The position numbers and the translations under genes are program-made. The notes beneath the pieces are model-generated. The model worked only from the letters and a program-made list of their open reading frames with translations, was not told where the DNA came from and searched no databases. This document shows positions 63,001 to 64,000 of a stretch of DNA of 64,000 nt, one piece after another. The stretch lies in NCBI GenBank assembly GCA_964459305.1, contig CAYWNA010000037.1, forward strand, positions 1-64,000, written 5' to 3'. This stretch comes from CAYWNA01 sp964459305 (GTDB lineage Bacteria; Planctomycetota; Planctomycetia; Pirellulales; Pirellulaceae). Positions within the stretch are counted from its first letter, which is position 1; each line of letters opens with the position of its first letter.

Positions 63001-63437
63001 AAAACGGGATACCGCAGGATTCGCAGGCCATGCAACTGAGCCGCGGGAACAGATCGCAGGTCGATGCCATTCGACGAATCGTGAAGTACGAATACACGTG
63101 GCACGAGGATGTGTCGCTGTATCCCCACGCCATGCTCCTGACCGACAAGACGTTCTGGCTGGCCGGGCCGCCGAAATTCGACGAAGACGCCACGTCACAA
63201 CGTTTGAGTACGACGCGCACGGATCGTTACCCGCTAGAGCCGCTGCTGCAAGATGCCGTGGACACCTTCGCCGGTCGCAAGGGCGGCGTCTTGTGGGCCG
63301 TCGATAAAGCGATCGGGACCAAACTTGCGGAGGTGAGTCTACCATCGTCCCCCGTCTTCGACGGCCTGATCGCCGCCGGCGGCAGACTGTTCGTTTCCCT
63401 CAAAGACGGCAGCGTTATCTGCCTGGAAGGCCGGTAG
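60033..63437 (+). CDS. Secreted SAM-methyltransferase-like / PQQ-propeller fusion
   Basis: 1134 aa, AGGAG upstream, signal peptide (RIWILLPLFVLCTQGSVMNAAA). Residues about 45-150 are a class I methyltransferase fold: VVHVGCAGGELTAAF (motif I), YLVLGLDANERNVQKAREL (acidic ribose-binding end), DRFDGTRLPLIDNLVNLVV and VLAPGGAAITLDP. A WTHFLHGADGNAVAQDD segment opens a PQQ-like propeller (VVALDPNTGETLRTYKG, IALSAKDGKELWRCPCGE); a second half starts near 635 (AWPTLRHDNSRSSHTP, VFCLDAVSGKIEW). SAM is not expected outside the cytoplasm, so the methyltransferase part may bind another ligand. Same architecture as 36607-39627. Confidence 0.82.
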   Translation: MTRKKRMRRIWILLPLFVLCTQGSVMNAAAVADKAEKILDTAGTKGGLVVHVGCAGGELTAAFRAGDGYLVLGLDANERNVQKARELVRSLGLDGGKVTIDRFDGTRLPLIDNLVNLVVASSECQVPREEITRVLAPGGAAITLDPQLSTLDTLRKPRPEEIDDWTHFLHGADGNAVAQDDVVGFPNHIQWIGSPEHSRDHEFATSMDVMVSAGGRIFYILDEGSTALPYHLPARWHLAARDAFNGVVLWKRPLTDWRPYQVGGRKSLAADLWRRLVATENEVYVTETIFGPVVALDPNTGETLRTYKGTEKTEEIIYADGILYLVATTSEPEDIDRRQLAVKRTTPDKKRIMAVKADDGEILWTKENDDTKGVQPLTLAVKDKRLFFQNTSNVICLKAGTGQEAWRYARQSPYTRPGNSTPTLVVYDDVVLSADRVMRRGAKPSAKKKADRQGGELIALSAKDGKELWRCPCGENYGSPADVFVAGGLVWVGEHPGRNASDYHHGRDLQTGEIKKTFSHTDNWPTWHHHRCYRDKATEKYILAGRTGIEFVDLDSGELITHHWVRGICEYGIMPANGLIYSPPDQCACYAESKLHGFHALAAKREKSDVEGQKSERLQKGSAYGQIGNRQSEIANPSAWPTLRHDNSRSSHTPKEISLKLKSAWNTELGGRLTSLVSAEGRVFVAQPETHMVFCLDAVSGKIEWSYQAGGRVDSPPSIADGIAVFGCRDGWVYALRTSDGQLIWRFRAAPEDRRLVEMDQVASVWPVHGSVLIEDGNVYFAAGRSSCLDDGMYVYKVDLETGKTLLEKNFNSRDPKTGAFVSLFTPFDGELLPDRELPGLLPDVFSSDGKNLYLRSVPLDRDLAIKDKEYVPHLFGSMGFLENTWWERSYWIYGSHFYGGARGHGYAKTLFPAGRIITFDDDSVYGYLDPALVTKTAGIFRVPKSPDFVDLAEKLKAQGRRRAKSRRGKPQPAGADFDAESIRRTYVWKNGIPQDSQAMQLSRGNRSQVDAIRRIVKYEYTWHEDVSLYPHAMLLTDKTFWLAGPPKFDEDATSQRLSTTRTDRYPLEPLLQDAVDTFAGRKGGVLWAVDKAIGTKLAEVSLPSSPVFDGLIAAGGRLFVSLKDGSVICLEGR
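61850..61945. repeat. In-frame low-complexity repeat within the PQQ fusion gene
   Basis: Two kinds of short direct repeat, GTCAGA/AAGTCAGA and CAATCGGCAATCGGAAATCG, are translated as KSDVEGQKSERLQK and QIGNRQSEIANP between the two propeller halves. Such peptide insertions from dispersed DNA repeats fit the pattern seen elsewhere in this window. Confidence 0.6.
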
Positions 63438-63677
63438 ATGCAGATGCCGGGATAGACGGGGCGAATCACGAACAGTGGGCGGCGAGCCTTCTAGTAGTGG
63501 GGCTCACCGTCCCTCGGTACCAGATGTCCGTGCAAATATCGAGAGTGTTGCGCGAACTTTCTGCGTCTCCGCTTTGCTTCTCAATCTCACAGGCGGTACA
63601 TTAACGGCACCGCCAGGACCTACCGAGAGTTTCGGTCCTTAGGACTGCTGCCGAAATTATGCCGGCATTTGCTCGAT

Positions 63678-63744
63678 GTAGCCGAACTCGCCAGAGTTTG
63701 GTTTTTCTGGTGCAAAGCGACCAAAGTCTGGCGACTTCCGCTAC
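63678..63744. repeat. GTAG palindrome pair, near-intact copy
   Basis: Left arm GTAGCCGAACTCGCCAGAGT at 63678; the right arm ends CTAC at 63744 and reads CCAAAGTCTGGCGACTTCCG, one base different from the 33332 copy. It sits in the 379-bp gap 63438-63816, which otherwise contains no gene I can support. Confidence 0.85.
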
Positions 63745-63816
63745 CGTGAATTCAGGGTCTATTTCGAAGCCGATCCTTAGCATTGGATCAATCACCGACC
63801 AATGGAGGAACAAGCA

Positions 63817-64000
63817 ATGTTTGAAGCTCGCCACGTTTTGCGTTGGACGCGCTGCTCGCTTTATGTGATCGGCGTCCTTGTCATGCTGGTCGTGCCATCA
63901 ATGGCCGCCGAGTCAGACTCGGTTGCCGCAATCGAACAAGTTGTCACCAAGTCCGGAGTCGACCGCGGCGTTTGTGCCGTCCTGGGTTTCGACGACGAGG
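63817..64000 (+). CDS. Start of a further secreted methyltransferase/PQQ-type protein (partial)
   Basis: ATG 63817 with GGAGG 9 nt upstream; the frame stays open to the window edge (61 codons). A signal peptide (SLYVIGVLVMLVVPSMAA) is followed by AIEQVVTKSGVDRGVCAVLG, which parallels the opening of secreted methyltransferase-like/PQQ proteins (KSGVxxGxCAVLG). With the gene just upstream it would form a tandem pair of the same family. The rest lies outside the window. Confidence 0.55.
   Translation, partial: MFEARHVLRWTRCSLYVIGVLVMLVVPSMAAESDSVAAIEQVVTKSGVDRGVCAVLGFDDE

Overview
The window reads as a stretch of a Planctomycetota chromosome, most likely Pirellulales-like. Indicators are a DUF1559 pilin-like domain, several Hanks-type Ser/Thr kinases (one paired with an ECF sigma factor and carrying TPRs), an LExR-type N-terminal motif in a disordered exported protein, secreted methyltransferase/PQQ-propeller fusions, a BBP2-type porin, and many GTAG-headed palindromic repeats, some of them inside genes. 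No rRNA, tRNA or CRISPR array was found.

Layout: (1) 1-5254 is a sugar-utilisation cluster: a minus-strand GH57-like / UroD-like / beta-helix operon divergent from a XylR-type regulator. (2) 5444-11952 holds a large secreted GH67-N/malectin protein followed by decayed genes: an esterase remnant, a gene with two frameshifts, and an internally deleted partial copy of the first gene. (3) 12357-25948 (minus) holds a PAS histidine kinase, a 1169-aa membrane-anchored exported protein, and a giant 2.9-kaa ORF in which two paralogous exported modules flank a complete pilin-like DUF1559 domain. (4) 26254-36187 is a signalling block with three Ser/Thr kinases, an ECF sigma factor, a disordered exported protein and a PilZ protein. 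(5) 36607-42811 holds a PQQ-propeller protein, a ceramidase-like hydrolase and a DUF4838-type gene whose catalytic centre is deleted. (6) 42865-44581 is a repeat-rich accessory patch with an AT-rich small gene, an attC-like site and a higBA toxin-antitoxin pair. (7) 44776-46881 is a PA14/GH43-like protein. (8) 47030-51768 places a serpin-like protein, a DUF2330-like secreted protein and a secreted caspase-like protease with a PDZ-like tail in a row. (9) 52534-64000 holds a porin, a hybrid histidine kinase, a PQQ-propeller/EamA transporter pair, a secreted methyltransferase-PQQ fusion and the start of another.

The most notable signals are the serpin/caspase neighbourhood, the giant ORF with an internal prepilin cleavage site that could make it a processed polyprotein, and a superfamily of palindromic repeats that mostly start with GTAG. 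In the best-conserved repeat, two arm-to-arm differences are compensated within each arm, suggesting that each arm folds on its own. Several such repeats sit in frame inside coding sequences. All function calls are from reading the sequence; no database search was possible.
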